A DNA stretch of 61,267 nucleotides from a virus, in the IMG/VR virus record IMGVR_UViG_3300029915_000027, positions 1 through 61,267 of that record; one strand, 5' to 3'. The position numbers and the translations under genes are program-made. Every line of letters begins with the position of its first letter. The stretch's first letter is position 1. Below, one piece after another: positions 6,532 through 16,084 of this stretch. The notes beneath the pieces were generated by a model that saw nothing but the letters and a program-made list of their open reading frames with translations, had not been told where the DNA came from and ran no database searches.

Positions 6532-8757
6532 ATGCGTTTTCTTTATTTTATTCTTGCGTTTTTGCTTACAATTCCTTGCGCTGCACAAACATGGTCTGGA
6601 GTTATATCAACAGGTCGCGCAATTGATTGGTCAAATGCTGGAGTAAGTGGCGGAATTCCGTCCGGCTCTTGGACACAATGCGGCTCTACTATATCCGCAG
6701 GAGCATCGGCTTCTACTATAAATACTGCTATCGCTGCGTGTGGAACCAACCAATACGTTCTTTTAGGTGCTGGTACTTTTAACTTAACATCTGGTTTAAT
6801 ATTCGATGTGGTTAATAATGTTGCTCTAAGAGGAGCAGGAGCTAATCAAACTTTATTAGTTTTTACCGGCTCAGCGTCTTGTCAAGGTTTGACAGCTTTA
6901 ATTTGTTTTGAATCTTCCGATACTAATTATTATGGTGCTCCTTCCAATATTGCTAATTGGACAGCAGGGTATTCGGCGGGAAGCACAAGTTTAACTCTTT
7001 CTAGTACAACTAATTTAGCTGTAGGCAGTCCGATAACACTCGATCAACTCGATGATACTTCTGTGCTCTTAAACGTAAGTGGTAATTGGACGAATACATC
7101 GGGCAACGTTTGGCAAGTTACAGAGTCCACTATTACTCCCATACAGGTTGAGTTTAATGGAACTGTAGGAACATCTGTAGGCTCTATTGGTGCGGTTACG
7201 TCTACTAATGATTGGTACTATACGGGTACTACCTTATATGTTTACTCTACAAGCAACCCCGCATCAGCTTTTAGTAGTCCGGGTGTAGTAGCTACAACAG
7301 ACCCCGGAATGGGTGTTTTCGTATGTTATACTCCAACCGGCGTGTGTTCTACTGGGTCGGCTGGCGGAGCAGGTGATAACGGCGGTGGACCAAGAACAGG
7401 TAGGAGTCAACAGCAGTTAGTGACCGTTACTAGTATCTCTGGAAGTGGGCCTTATACAATAGGAATATCTCCCGGTCTATATATGCCAAACTGGGCTTCT
7501 GGAAAAACCCCTCAAGCTTGGTGGGCTACCCATCCCATATCCAATTCTGGCGTAGAGAATCTAAGTATTGATGGAACATCGGCTAGTGCTTCAATGAATG
7601 TACAGATATTCAATTGCAAAGGCTGTTGGGTTAAAGGCGTTAGGTCAATCGACCCCGGACGCTCCCATGTCCAGATGCTACAGTCTGTACACATAACAAT
7701 TCAAGATAGTTATTTTTATATAAACCAATCCGATGTTACAGCGGCTTACGGCATTGAGGCCATACCCGCTAGCGACTCATTGATTCAGAATAATATATTT
7801 GAAGCAGTAACGGCTCCTTATACTGCTAATGGTAGTTGCTCCGGTTGTGTTTTTGCTTATAACTTTGATGTTAATGAAAAATTCGACACAGTTGATAGTC
7901 CTACTTTTCAAAACCAATCTGGTTTTACTCACGCAGTAGGTGACGAAAATATACTATTTGAGGGAAACCAAGGTACCGGGTTTTACTCTGATAATTTCCA
8001 CGGAAGTCATCATTTTATTACATTTTTTAGAAACTCTTATAGCGGTTTTCAGCAAAATAATGGAACCATTACTACAAACCCTTTAACACCAATTATTATA
8101 AATGCCTTTAGTCGTTTTTATAATGTGATTGGAAATGTTCTAGGTTCTGTAGCTATATCAAATATTTACGAAAACACAACATCTGACGCCAATAGTGGAA
8201 ATGCTATTTATAGTGTAGGGTTTGGTGATTTAGTCCCAAACGACTCAAATACTACTTTAAGTTTAATGCGATGGGGTAACTACACCGCCATAACGCAATC
8301 CTCAGATACTCCTGCAAATTCTGGCATTAGGTTTGTTTCTTCTGAAGTTCCTAGTGGAATAACAGCTTACCCTAATTCTGTTCCTAGTAATAACACATTA
8401 CCTGCTAGTTTTTATTTATCATCCAAACCCGCATGGTGGCCTTCAGCTAAACCTTGGCCTTCGATTGGTCCAGATGTTACTAGCGGCAATTTATTAATGT
8501 GTACTAGTGGTACTTATAAAGGCGGGTTTGTACTTAGTAGTGGTTCGTGTACTAGCGGATCGGGATCAAATGCTTATAACGGCCACGCATATACAATTCC
8601 AGCGGCAGATTGTTATATTAGTACGATGGGAGGAAATCCCATAGGAACTAGCGGTTTGCTAACTTTTAATGCTAGCACTTGTTACACTGTAACTAGTGGC
8701 GCTGTTGGTATTACAGGAAATGTAACGTTTAGTGGAAAAGCGTCTATTACCAACTAA
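6532..8757 (+). CDS. secreted right-handed beta-helix protein, fibre or depolymerase-like
   Basis: A 741-residue protein with an N-terminal Sec signal peptide (MRFLYFILAFLLTIPCAAQ, cleavage after CAA). The mature part starts with the IDWSNAGVSGGIP...WTQCG block common to secreted beta-helix proteins and has many N-, S- and T-rich strands typical of pectate-lyase-like parallel beta-helices. It is Ser/Thr/Gly rich, with few charged residues. It follows the tRNA pair and precedes a phosphatase gene. A role as a tailspike-like polysaccharide binder or lyase is an inference. A signal peptide on a phage structural protein is unusual, so it could instead act on the host surface. Confidence 0.75.
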   Translation: MRFLYFILAFLLTIPCAAQTWSGVISTGRAIDWSNAGVSGGIPSGSWTQCGSTISAGASASTINTAIAACGTNQYVLLGAGTFNLTSGLIFDVVNNVALRGAGANQTLLVFTGSASCQGLTALICFESSDTNYYGAPSNIANWTAGYSAGSTSLTLSSTTNLAVGSPITLDQLDDTSVLLNVSGNWTNTSGNVWQVTESTITPIQVEFNGTVGTSVGSIGAVTSTNDWYYTGTTLYVYSTSNPASAFSSPGVVATTDPGMGVFVCYTPTGVCSTGSAGGAGDNGGGPRTGRSQQQLVTVTSISGSGPYTIGISPGLYMPNWASGKTPQAWWATHPISNSGVENLSIDGTSASASMNVQIFNCKGCWVKGVRSIDPGRSHVQMLQSVHITIQDSYFYINQSDVTAAYGIEAIPASDSLIQNNIFEAVTAPYTANGSCSGCVFAYNFDVNEKFDTVDSPTFQNQSGFTHAVGDENILFEGNQGTGFYSDNFHGSHHFITFFRNSYSGFQQNNGTITTNPLTPIIINAFSRFYNVIGNVLGSVAISNIYENTTSDANSGNAIYSVGFGDLVPNDSNTTLSLMRWGNYTAITQSSDTPANSGIRFVSSEVPSGITAYPNSVPSNNTLPASFYLSSKPAWWPSAKPWPSIGPDVTSGNLLMCTSGTYKGGFVLSSGSCTSGSGSNAYNGHAYTIPAADCYISTMGGNPIGTSGLLTFNASTCYTVTSGAVGITGNVTFSGKASITN

Positions 8758-8764
8758 GAGGATT

Positions 8765-9271
8765 ATGGTTGAAGTTCATGATAATATCTTTGTAGGTAGT
8801 GATTTAGATTTTACCAAAATAGCGCATAGAGACGGTTGGAGTTGTTTACGGTGTTGTAAGTTTGGACAAAGTGGACATAAAGAGTTACTAGGTTATTCTA
8901 CTCAAGCCGCACCGGAAGGACCAAATAAATTTGTAGTAGTTCGCGGTGATAGGCTAATGGCCCTTAATCTGTTGGACCTAGACGATCCTAATTATGTAAA
9001 TAAAGACATGATAAAGATAGGACTAGCGTTTATCAAATACAGGCTAGAGCAGGGTGATAAGGTTTTAGTTGCGTGTAATAAAGGACACAGTAGAGGACCA
9101 AGTGTTGCTCTAATGTTCTTAAGAAGTATTGGCGACATGCCTAGAGGCTTTATTCAAGCCGAGAAAGTATTTCGTACATTATACCCAGAGTATTCACCAA
9201 AATCAGGTATTAGACAGTTTTCAAGAGACGTGTGGGATGAAATAGCCCCTAAAGAATATACAGGAGAATAA
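8765..9271 (+). CDS. dual-specificity / tyrosine phosphatase-like protein
   Basis: A 168-aa protein with the Cys-phosphatase P-loop ACNKGHSRGPS (C104, R110), which matches C-x5-R. It is preceded by a helix and followed by the hydrophobic helix ALMFL, as in dual-specificity phosphatases. The general-acid Asp may be in LDLDDPN. The start at ATG 8765 is chosen because AAGAGG lies upstream. A longer frame from 8732 overlaps the previous gene. It removes phosphate from Ser, Thr or Tyr (or from RNA) by family precedent. The target is unknown. The genome also carries a kinase-like gene at 56537-57049. Confidence 0.85.
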   Translation: MVEVHDNIFVGSDLDFTKIAHRDGWSCLRCCKFGQSGHKELLGYSTQAAPEGPNKFVVVRGDRLMALNLLDLDDPNYVNKDMIKIGLAFIKYRLEQGDKVLVACNKGHSRGPSVALMFLRSIGDMPRGFIQAEKVFRTLYPEYSPKSGIRQFSRDVWDEIAPKEYTGE

Positions 9272-9640
9272 ATGGCAAAAGAAGATATTTATAAAGGTGC
9301 TACAAAGTCTTTAGGAGGCTCTAGCAAATCACCAAAGAAAGAAGTTCGTAGTATTCATACCGAAAAGGGTGCAAGTGGCGGATATATTCATACCCACTCT
9401 CATACTCATCCCGAACACCACCCTGACGAGAAGCACGTTTCTAAGAATCAGGACGATATGGTAGCTCACATGCTACAGCACATGGGAACGCCTAACCCCG
9501 GAGAAGACGCTACAAACGGCATAGAAGGAGCTACAGGCGCTACTCCTGACGCCAACCTTGGCGGTGGTGCTCCACAGGCTAGTCAGCCCACGCCGGGCGG
9601 TGCTCCTGCAACGGCTCCCCCAACACCCGCAGGAATTTAA
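9272..9640 (+). CDS. small His-rich, Pro/Ala/Gly-tailed protein
   Basis: 122 aa. The middle has a dense histidine cluster (YIHTHSHTHPEHHPDEKH) and the C-terminal third is a disordered G/A/P/T-rich tail. It immediately abuts the phosphatase stop codon. Metal binding through the histidines is plausible. No family is recognised. Confidence 0.75.
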   Translation: MAKEDIYKGATKSLGGSSKSPKKEVRSIHTEKGASGGYIHTHSHTHPEHHPDEKHVSKNQDDMVAHMLQHMGTPNPGEDATNGIEGATGATPDANLGGGAPQASQPTPGGAPATAPPTPAGI

Positions 9641-9641
9641 T

Positions 9642-9848
9642 ATGGCTAAAGAACCTGAGCATAAAGAATCTGATATGTCATTTCACCGTTCAATGGCCGG
9701 ACTGAAAAAAGGCGGCTTGCATCGTGCGTTAGGCATTGACCCCAACGAAAAGATTCCTAAAGATAGAATAAAAGAGGCTAAAAATAGCGATAACCCGCAT
9801 GTACGGTCAATGGCTGTTATGGCAGATAATATGTCACATTGGAAGTAA
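9642..9848 (+). CDS. small hypothetical protein (68 aa)
   Basis: Starts at ATG 9642, 1 nt after the previous stop, and begins MAKEPEHKESDMSFHRSMAG. It is basic and polar. A longer reading from 9558 overlaps the previous gene and lacks a ribosome site. It sits between the His-rich protein and TerL. Function is unknown. Confidence 0.7.
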   Translation: MAKEPEHKESDMSFHRSMAGLKKGGLHRALGIDPNEKIPKDRIKEAKNSDNPHVRSMAVMADNMSHWK

Positions 9849-9862
9849 CGTGGTGAGGGATA

Positions 9863-11908
9863 ATGCGAATTGAAAAACTCAGAAATTTATACAACAGTTG
9901 CAGAGCTAACGCGCATTATCAGTTTCGTGAACTTTCCGAAGCAGACTTACTAATATCAGCAAAAAAAGCCTTTTCTAAATTAACAGAAAAACAAAAAGAA
10001 ACAGTTGCTAAAAGTTGGCACAGTTATCTTGTGAGAATAGGGGAAAAACCAACCCAAGATAGTGCCGATGAACTTCTAAAACTCCGTTACCTCGCACAAA
10101 CTAATTTATATTTTTTGTGCCATTTGTTAGAAAAATACTCACAAACTACAGCGTTTACTCATGAAGAGATATGTAATGATTTCTTCACTAGAAAAGACCC
10201 TACTTACTTAACTTTTGAACAATTCGCCAACAGTTACACAGACCTCAAGGAGAAGCTATTACTTGTCCCTAGAGGCGGATTTAAATCCAGTATTGATATG
10301 GCAGATTGTATTCAGTGGTTTATATGCTTTCCTTCCATTACAGTTTTAATTCTTACAGGCGTTTACCGTCTAGCTAGGGATTTCGTAGGTGAGGTTAGAA
10401 AGCATTGTACTTTAGAAGAAACCGGAGAACTGTTACCAAATGGTAAACCCGCTTACGGACCCGCTAAGCTACAAGATAAAGAAACCGGAGAATGGTCTGA
10501 TAGTTGTTTCCAAGTATTGTTTCCAGAACATTGCATTAAACCCGGAGAAGGCACAGAGCTAGAGTTTCAAACCCCTGCCGCCGATGACGATAAAGAACCT
10601 ACAATCCAAGCCGGTTCTATTGAACAGGCTCTAGTTGGTTCTCACTATTGTGTAATGAAGTTAGATGACGTTGTTACTAACGAAAACAGTAAAAACATAA
10701 ATCGTATTAAAGACGTAAACAAGCAGATAAGTATTAATAAAGCTATGTTGCATCCGTTTGGGTTCTTTGATGTTATAGGAACTTGGTACGATGAAAATGA
10801 TTTTTATGGATCGACCATTAAGCGTGAAGAAAAGTTTGCTATTAAGAATGGCTATACTGATAACATTAAAGGTAGTGTAGATAGCGGAAGATTTAACAGT
10901 AGCGTACAATTTAAGGTTTATCTTAGGGCTTGTTGGTGGCCTAACGAAGCGGCTATTGCGGCTGGTAAAATTGAAGAGGAACTGAAAAAAGAGGATTATG
11001 TTCTTTGGTTTCCTGAGAGACTTAATTATGAGTTTCTTATTAAAGAACAAATGAACGATACCGACGAAGACCAAGACGGAGATACCGGCTACTTCGCTAT
11101 TAAGTATCTTAATAATCCCAGAAAGATAAACAAGGTTAAGTTTCCTAAAGAATTACTGCTTCGTAGAACCATTCCGCATAGAGAGTTTCCGGGTCAAGGA
11201 ATTATGGTGACAACAATTGACACCGCGTACTCTACAAAAGCATGGGCAGATTATACAGTTATATTAACTGCTTTGATTCATGGTGGTAGATTCTATATTG
11301 TAAACATGGTTCGTGGAAGATTTAACGAGTTTGAACTTCCATCTGTTATTGCAAATACGGCTTTTAAGTGGAAGCCACGTAGAATTGCCATAGAAGATTC
11401 TGTAGGCGTTAAGTGGATGTCTCGTGAACTGCGTCGGGAAATGGATAAGCTTCGTATAAGTATTCCAGTAGAGTTTTGTTCTCTCGGATTTGGAAGTAAG
11501 CTGCGATCCAAGATGTTAAAAGCTAAACCTGTTCTTAGGTTACTAGGCGACGAGCGTATGTATTTTCTTAATTCCTGCGAAGGGTTAGAAGAAATATACA
11601 ATGAAATGGAAAAGTTTACAGGAACTAGTGACGATGCCCATGATGACATTGTTAGTGCGCTATCATTGATGACAGAGCAATTTGGCGGTTATGCTGATAT
11701 GGACGCTAGAGTTAATTCTGTAAACATGGAATACATAGCCAGTAGGCAGGACCAAGCGCGTCATGATCTTATATATGGCTTAGGAAAGTATTCAAGGTAC
11801 AATAGTAATAATAGTATAGATGAAAATCCTGTAACTACTTTTGAAAGGGAGCAATCAAGCTATTCACAAGCTCCTCCATATAACGACCCGTTTAGGGATT
11901 TGTTTTAG
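9863..11908 (+). CDS. terL: terminase large subunit
   Basis: The DNA-packaging motor ATPase and headful or cos nuclease (681 aa). The Walker A-like motif LVPRGGFKSS is at 134-143 and Walker B VMKLDD is at 264-269. The RNase-H-like nuclease part has D453 (TTIDTAYS), E511-D512 (AIEDSVG) and D594-D595 (DAHDDIVSAL). It precedes the portal gene, as usual. No clear small terminase is visible upstream. The small genes at 9272-9848 do not look like TerS. Confidence 0.93.
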   Translation: MRIEKLRNLYNSCRANAHYQFRELSEADLLISAKKAFSKLTEKQKETVAKSWHSYLVRIGEKPTQDSADELLKLRYLAQTNLYFLCHLLEKYSQTTAFTHEEICNDFFTRKDPTYLTFEQFANSYTDLKEKLLLVPRGGFKSSIDMADCIQWFICFPSITVLILTGVYRLARDFVGEVRKHCTLEETGELLPNGKPAYGPAKLQDKETGEWSDSCFQVLFPEHCIKPGEGTELEFQTPAADDDKEPTIQAGSIEQALVGSHYCVMKLDDVVTNENSKNINRIKDVNKQISINKAMLHPFGFFDVIGTWYDENDFYGSTIKREEKFAIKNGYTDNIKGSVDSGRFNSSVQFKVYLRACWWPNEAAIAAGKIEEELKKEDYVLWFPERLNYEFLIKEQMNDTDEDQDGDTGYFAIKYLNNPRKINKVKFPKELLLRRTIPHREFPGQGIMVTTIDTAYSTKAWADYTVILTALIHGGRFYIVNMVRGRFNEFELPSVIANTAFKWKPRRIAIEDSVGVKWMSRELRREMDKLRISIPVEFCSLGFGSKLRSKMLKAKPVLRLLGDERMYFLNSCEGLEEIYNEMEKFTGTSDDAHDDIVSALSLMTEQFGGYADMDARVNSVNMEYIASRQDQARHDLIYGLGKYSRYNSNNSIDENPVTTFEREQSSYSQAPPYNDPFRDLF

Positions 11909-11954
11909 TAACTCATTTTTTGTGCGTCATGGACGCACGTTTGGAGGTATTCAT

Positions 11955-12131
11955 GTGCCAATTAAAAGCTATGAAGATTACCGCAAAACTATTTGTGACA
12001 ATTTTTTAGTGGGTTTTCCAGAAGAAGTTTTGTTTTCAAGAGCCTTCGCAGAATGGTTACTAGATGAGCATTGTAAACTGCTAGAGCGTTACGCTCTATA
12101 TCAGTTGTTTAAGAAAGAGGTTTACTATTAG
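11955..12131 (+). CDS. small hypothetical protein between TerL and portal (58 aa)
   Basis: The GTG start at 11955 is chosen because a strong GGAGG lies at 11943-11947. The open frame extends further upstream into terL but has no ribosome site there. The product begins MPIKSYEDYRKTICDNFLVG and is acidic and aromatic rich. Function is unknown. Confidence 0.7.
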   Translation: MPIKSYEDYRKTICDNFLVGFPEEVLFSRAFAEWLLDEHCKLLERYALYQLFKKEVYY

Positions 12132-12160
12132 GAGAAACACTATGAAGTTACAAAAGGGGG

Positions 12161-14272
12161 ATGATGGCTCTATTAACAGAGAATAGTGGAAATCCTTTTA
12201 GAACACTAGACCCACAAGACTATAAAAGCGATGGGCAATTAAAGACCCTTGGTGCGGAACTGGCTCTTGTAGTAGGAAGTGCTGCTAAGTCCGAAGCCTT
12301 CATTCAAGATAAACAGTGGTCGCTTTTGTGGAGAGATGCCGACCTTTTGTTTCAAAGCCCTAGACCTATGACAGTGTTTGAAAATACCTACATACTTGAA
12401 CCAAACGTCAGCAGGTTTACAGTAGCAAAGGTGGTTAACAGTATTGTGCCACAGCTTTATAAGGGTTTGTTTTATCAAGACCCTCCAATGATAATTCGTC
12501 CTAGGCCCGGAACATCTCAAGAAATAACAGATGCTAAGACTTTTTTGTTTTCTTCAGTTTTGGATTCTGCTAACTTTAAAGAAGAGACTAAAATTGGACT
12601 AGAACAAATGGCTCATTTGGGCACAGGTATATGGAAATGGGGTATTAGATACGAAGAAATCATTACTAGAAAGCGTGTAGCGACTGTTAGTAAAATAACA
12701 GCAGGTCCAGTAGGTGCTCAAGAAACGGCTCTATTACCTACCGATTCTCCCCCAAGTATTCAAACAAGTACGAGAATAGCTCCTAGAGTGTACTTTGAAA
12801 GCCGCGAAGTTAGCAAAGTTTTAATTGATCCTCATACCCCCGTAGGAGATATTCGTAAGTCTTCTTATGTTATAGATATTCGTTATATGGATTTCTATGA
12901 GATGAAGATTTTACGAGACGCTATAAAAGAACTACCAGAGGGTCATCCCGAAAAAGAAGGATGGGATTTACCACAAACGGATAGTGAACTAATGTCTTGG
13001 TGGATGCCTCCGGTAGAAGATACCCCCGTTCTTAGTACAGACCAAGCCACATATTCAGAGGGTGTTGTTCACCATTCAGAAAAGTTACAAGTTAATACTT
13101 CTCCTGATTTGCTTTTTAAGAAATTAGAAGTGTTAGAGTATTGGGACAAACGCAAACAAGTTCATGTTGTAGCTCGCAAAAAAGTAATAAAGTCTGGTAA
13201 AAATCCTTATGGAGTTACGCCATTCTTATCCTCTAATTGGTGGAATCGTCCCAAATCTTTCTACGGAATGGGACTAGGGTTAATTGTTGGACAGAACCAG
13301 CGCGTAGATCAGGGTACTATTAATGCCATTCTAAAGATTTTGTCATTTGGTGTCAACCCTATTTATCTCCGTAAGCGAGACTCAAACACACCCACACAAA
13401 TGATAGGAACAGGGATAGGTAAGATATTAACAGTTGATACTGAGGTTGATAAGAGCTACAAACTCTTAGATATGCCGAAAGTTCCTGCCGAAGTTTGGAG
13501 TGCGTTAGCCGAATCTGAAAAAGCTACAGAAAGTAGCTCAGGTGCCGACCAAACACTAGTACAAGGTTCTACTGCTGGACCGCGAACCTCTATGGGTCGA
13601 ACAGCCGGTGGTGCTGCTCAGTTAGGCGCTGCCAGTGCAACCCGCTTAGACGGCCCGTTAGATAATTTTATAGAACAAGTATTTAAGCCATTCTTGTACA
13701 TCCTTGATATGCTTATTTTTACTTATTTCTCCGATTACGAGATATTCACTATTCTTGGCGAAGAAGTCGGCAAAGACTTTGAAATGGATTTCCAACAGTA
13801 TCACGATGCTGTGTTTACCTATGAAGTTCTTGCAGGAGCTAGTTTAGCTGCTAAACGTACTATGAGTCAGTCAATGACTCTTATTGAGCAAATCTTCACC
13901 AATCCTAATATTCAGGAAATGCTTGCAGATATAAACCAAGAATACGTAGACATTAAAGTTATTCTTAAAATGTGGATGGAAGCCTCAGAGTGGAAGAACG
14001 TTCAAGACATTATTAAACCCATGACCGAGCAAATGAAGCAAAGAAGGCAAGCACAGTCGCAAGCTGCTCAACAGAATAGTAAGTTTTCACAACAGAGTCA
14101 GCTTTTGAATCAAAAGGCACAATTAACTGCTGCCCAAAAACAACAAGACGCTCAAGACAGGTTCCAGAGAGACATTGTTGTAAAGGCTTTGTTAAATAAT
14201 GGAGAGTCTGAATCATCTGAAGGACAGCCTAATACAACAGGGTTAGATGCCTCAGAACCAACAGTTGAATAG
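12161..14272 (+). CDS. portal protein
   Basis: 703 aa. The large portal core includes a GLIVGQNQRVDQGTINAIL-like stretch and a following region on nucleic-acid path and assembly, with a glutamine-rich, helical C-terminus (from about residue 620). Position between TerL and the scaffold supports the call. Tandem ATGs (12161 and 12164) follow AAAAGGGGG with almost no spacing. A 14-codon reading frame starting at 12142 overlaps this start and may provide translational coupling. Confidence 0.9.
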   Translation: MMALLTENSGNPFRTLDPQDYKSDGQLKTLGAELALVVGSAAKSEAFIQDKQWSLLWRDADLLFQSPRPMTVFENTYILEPNVSRFTVAKVVNSIVPQLYKGLFYQDPPMIIRPRPGTSQEITDAKTFLFSSVLDSANFKEETKIGLEQMAHLGTGIWKWGIRYEEIITRKRVATVSKITAGPVGAQETALLPTDSPPSIQTSTRIAPRVYFESREVSKVLIDPHTPVGDIRKSSYVIDIRYMDFYEMKILRDAIKELPEGHPEKEGWDLPQTDSELMSWWMPPVEDTPVLSTDQATYSEGVVHHSEKLQVNTSPDLLFKKLEVLEYWDKRKQVHVVARKKVIKSGKNPYGVTPFLSSNWWNRPKSFYGMGLGLIVGQNQRVDQGTINAILKILSFGVNPIYLRKRDSNTPTQMIGTGIGKILTVDTEVDKSYKLLDMPKVPAEVWSALAESEKATESSSGADQTLVQGSTAGPRTSMGRTAGGAAQLGAASATRLDGPLDNFIEQVFKPFLYILDMLIFTYFSDYEIFTILGEEVGKDFEMDFQQYHDAVFTYEVLAGASLAAKRTMSQSMTLIEQIFTNPNIQEMLADINQEYVDIKVILKMWMEASEWKNVQDIIKPMTEQMKQRRQAQSQAAQQNSKFSQQSQLLNQKAQLTAAQKQQDAQDRFQRDIVVKALLNNGESESSEGQPNTTGLDASEPTVE

Positions 14273-14289
14273 CGTCAGAGGAGGCGTGA

Positions 14290-14652
14290 TTGTCAGATAG
14301 CTTTGCACCAGATACAACCTTAAATAGCCGGGAACGACAAGAGTTAGCAATGATTATTGCTCAACCCGGCTTTAAAGTTATGCAGAATTTGTGGAAATCT
14401 TGTGTATCATCTTTTAACTTAGCTCTTATAAATACACCAGAAGATTCTACAGATTTGATAGTAGCTAGGCATAGGTCCGCTAAAGTAGCAGCACAACTAT
14501 ATACGTTGTTTGTTAATAGAATAAACGAAGAAGTTTTTAATATAAATAATGCACCCAGACCTTATGATAAGCCATTAGATATTTCTAATGACTTAGATAT
14601 AGGGGAATACACTAAGTATGGCGCAGACATAGAGGAAGAGGAGCCTTTTTAA
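14290..14652 (+). CDS. hypothetical protein (120 aa), TTG start
   Basis: The TTG start at 14290 is preceded by GAGGAGG at the proper distance. The product begins MSDSFAPDTTLNSRERQELA, looks helical and ends in an acidic tail (GADIEEEEPF). It overlaps the scaffold-like gene by 1 nt (TAATG). It is possibly a small head-assembly protein by position. No family is recognised. Confidence 0.75.
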   Translation: MSDSFAPDTTLNSRERQELAMIIAQPGFKVMQNLWKSCVSSFNLALINTPEDSTDLIVARHRSAKVAAQLYTLFVNRINEEVFNINNAPRPYDKPLDISNDLDIGEYTKYGADIEEEEPF

Positions 14653-15602
14653 TGAGCGACGAGTTGAGCGTACAAAATACACCAGAAACACCAGTTGAAT
14701 TACCAGAATTAGTCTATACCTATCAGCCTGAAGACGAGGATGGATTTCCTTTAGGCGGAAGGCAAGTTATTAAATATCGTACACAAGAGGAATTAGCGGA
14801 TAAATTACGAGATCAAAATGTTCTATTAGTTAGGCGTTTACGTGCCGAAACTCGTAAGAATCGTTTAGGTACTAACGATGTTGAAAACATTCCACAAGAG
14901 GCACAAAGATACACTGGCCCTGTTGAGTTTAAACCTCGTGAGTTGTCTCAGGACGAGATTACGCAGTTATCTCATGAACTTTTAGACCCTACTACAGCCG
15001 TTGCCGCACAGCGTAAGATATTTGAAGCATCGGTAGGAGTTAGTCCAGAAACACTTAGCACTACTTTACAGAAGATACAAGAAGACAACTTACGTAATCG
15101 TGCTCGGTTAGAGGCCGATGCTTTTATTCTTGATAATCCCGATTATGTTAGATGCGACAAAAATACACAGGCTTTGATTCAGTGGTTACTTCGTTACGAT
15201 TTGGACCCTATTAGGGAGAATTTCCAAAGAGCTTATGATACATTGAAGTCTCAAGACCCGCCTATTATTGTTTTGAGAAAAAACATAAATCCTACAGACC
15301 CGCCTAGCGCGTATGTAGCCACGCAACCCGTACAACAGCCTACACAAAGTATTCCTGTTATTCCTGTTAGTCTTCATAATGGTAACTCTTCTAATTCTGG
15401 GACTCAGCCTACAGTTGCCGACCAAATTGTTTATAAGAAAGTTGTCAATGGTAAAGAAATGGTATTTACGGGTTTTGCCGCTATAGAAGTTATGCCTAGT
15501 GAAGAATATAAGCATAGAATCAACCATGACCCTGTTTTTGTTAAAGCAGTTAATAAACTGTATAGCAATGTTCCACGTGCTGTTCAAGTGCTTCCGGTGT
15601 AA
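14652..15602 (+). CDS. capsid scaffold-like protein
   Basis: 316 aa, acidic at the N-terminus, helical and Gln/Glu-rich in the middle, with a low-complexity P/T/Q/S linker and a basic C-terminal part. It lies between portal and major capsid, the usual place for a scaffolding protein. No protease motif is visible. The call rests on composition and order, not on a recognised motif. Confidence 0.65.
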   Translation: MSDELSVQNTPETPVELPELVYTYQPEDEDGFPLGGRQVIKYRTQEELADKLRDQNVLLVRRLRAETRKNRLGTNDVENIPQEAQRYTGPVEFKPRELSQDEITQLSHELLDPTTAVAAQRKIFEASVGVSPETLSTTLQKIQEDNLRNRARLEADAFILDNPDYVRCDKNTQALIQWLLRYDLDPIRENFQRAYDTLKSQDPPIIVLRKNINPTDPPSAYVATQPVQQPTQSIPVIPVSLHNGNSSNSGTQPTVADQIVYKKVVNGKEMVFTGFAAIEVMPSEEYKHRINHDPVFVKAVNKLYSNVPRAVQVLPV

Positions 15603-15603
15603 C

Positions 15604-16071
15604 ATGAACTCAGACGAATTTATAATAGAGGAGTTTACAGGTACGGACGAAAGTATTAATCTTCTTAGAGGTATAGAGTACATTTGTCATGGTGAGACTG
15701 GTGCTCCTAAAGCATGGCTTAAAGAGAAAGCATCAAAAGGCAAGACTTGGGTTATTAAGAGATACGGCATCATAGTAGGGTTTCTAATAAGCGGTATTAA
15801 AAGTCCTTTAGGAGGCGGTTTTTATCCTTATGTAGAAGATATAGCTGTACTACCTGATTATCAATATAGAGGTCTTGGTAAAAGACTATTAGATACTTTT
15901 GAGAAACATTACGTCGAACGCGGGTTTACGAGCGTATGGTTACAGGTTAATGTAGAAAATCCTGCACAAACTTTATATTTTAAACAAGGGTATAGGGTAA
16001 TAAATTTTAATGCTAACCTATACGGTCATGGACACGACGGGTTAGATATGTATAAAAACATTTACAAGTAA
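15604..16071 (+). CDS. GNAT-family N-acetyltransferase
   Basis: 155 aa from ATG 15604. It has the GNAT core: beta-4 strand EDIAVLPDYQ, then the acetyl-CoA loop YRGLGKRLLDTFEKH (Q/R-x-x-G-x-G/A pattern), then NPAQTLYFKQGYRVI. It starts 1 nt after the scaffold-like stop and precedes the capsid gene, so it is produced with head proteins. It could acetylate a capsid or host protein. The substrate is unknown. Confidence 0.88.
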   Translation: MNSDEFIIEEFTGTDESINLLRGIEYICHGETGAPKAWLKEKASKGKTWVIKRYGIIVGFLISGIKSPLGGGFYPYVEDIAVLPDYQYRGLGKRLLDTFEKHYVERGFTSVWLQVNVENPAQTLYFKQGYRVINFNANLYGHGHDGLDMYKNIYK

Positions 16072-16084
16072 GTTTTAAAGGATA

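Noticed and set aside
12142-12186. 14-codon frame (MKLQKGDDGSINRE) overlapping the portal start
   Set aside because: It has a ribosome site but is too short to call a gene; it is noted only as a possible coupling leader.
15186-15683. A 165-codon minus-strand frame opposite the scaffold and GNAT genes
   Set aside because: It crosses two well-supported plus-strand genes and encodes no recognisable motif.
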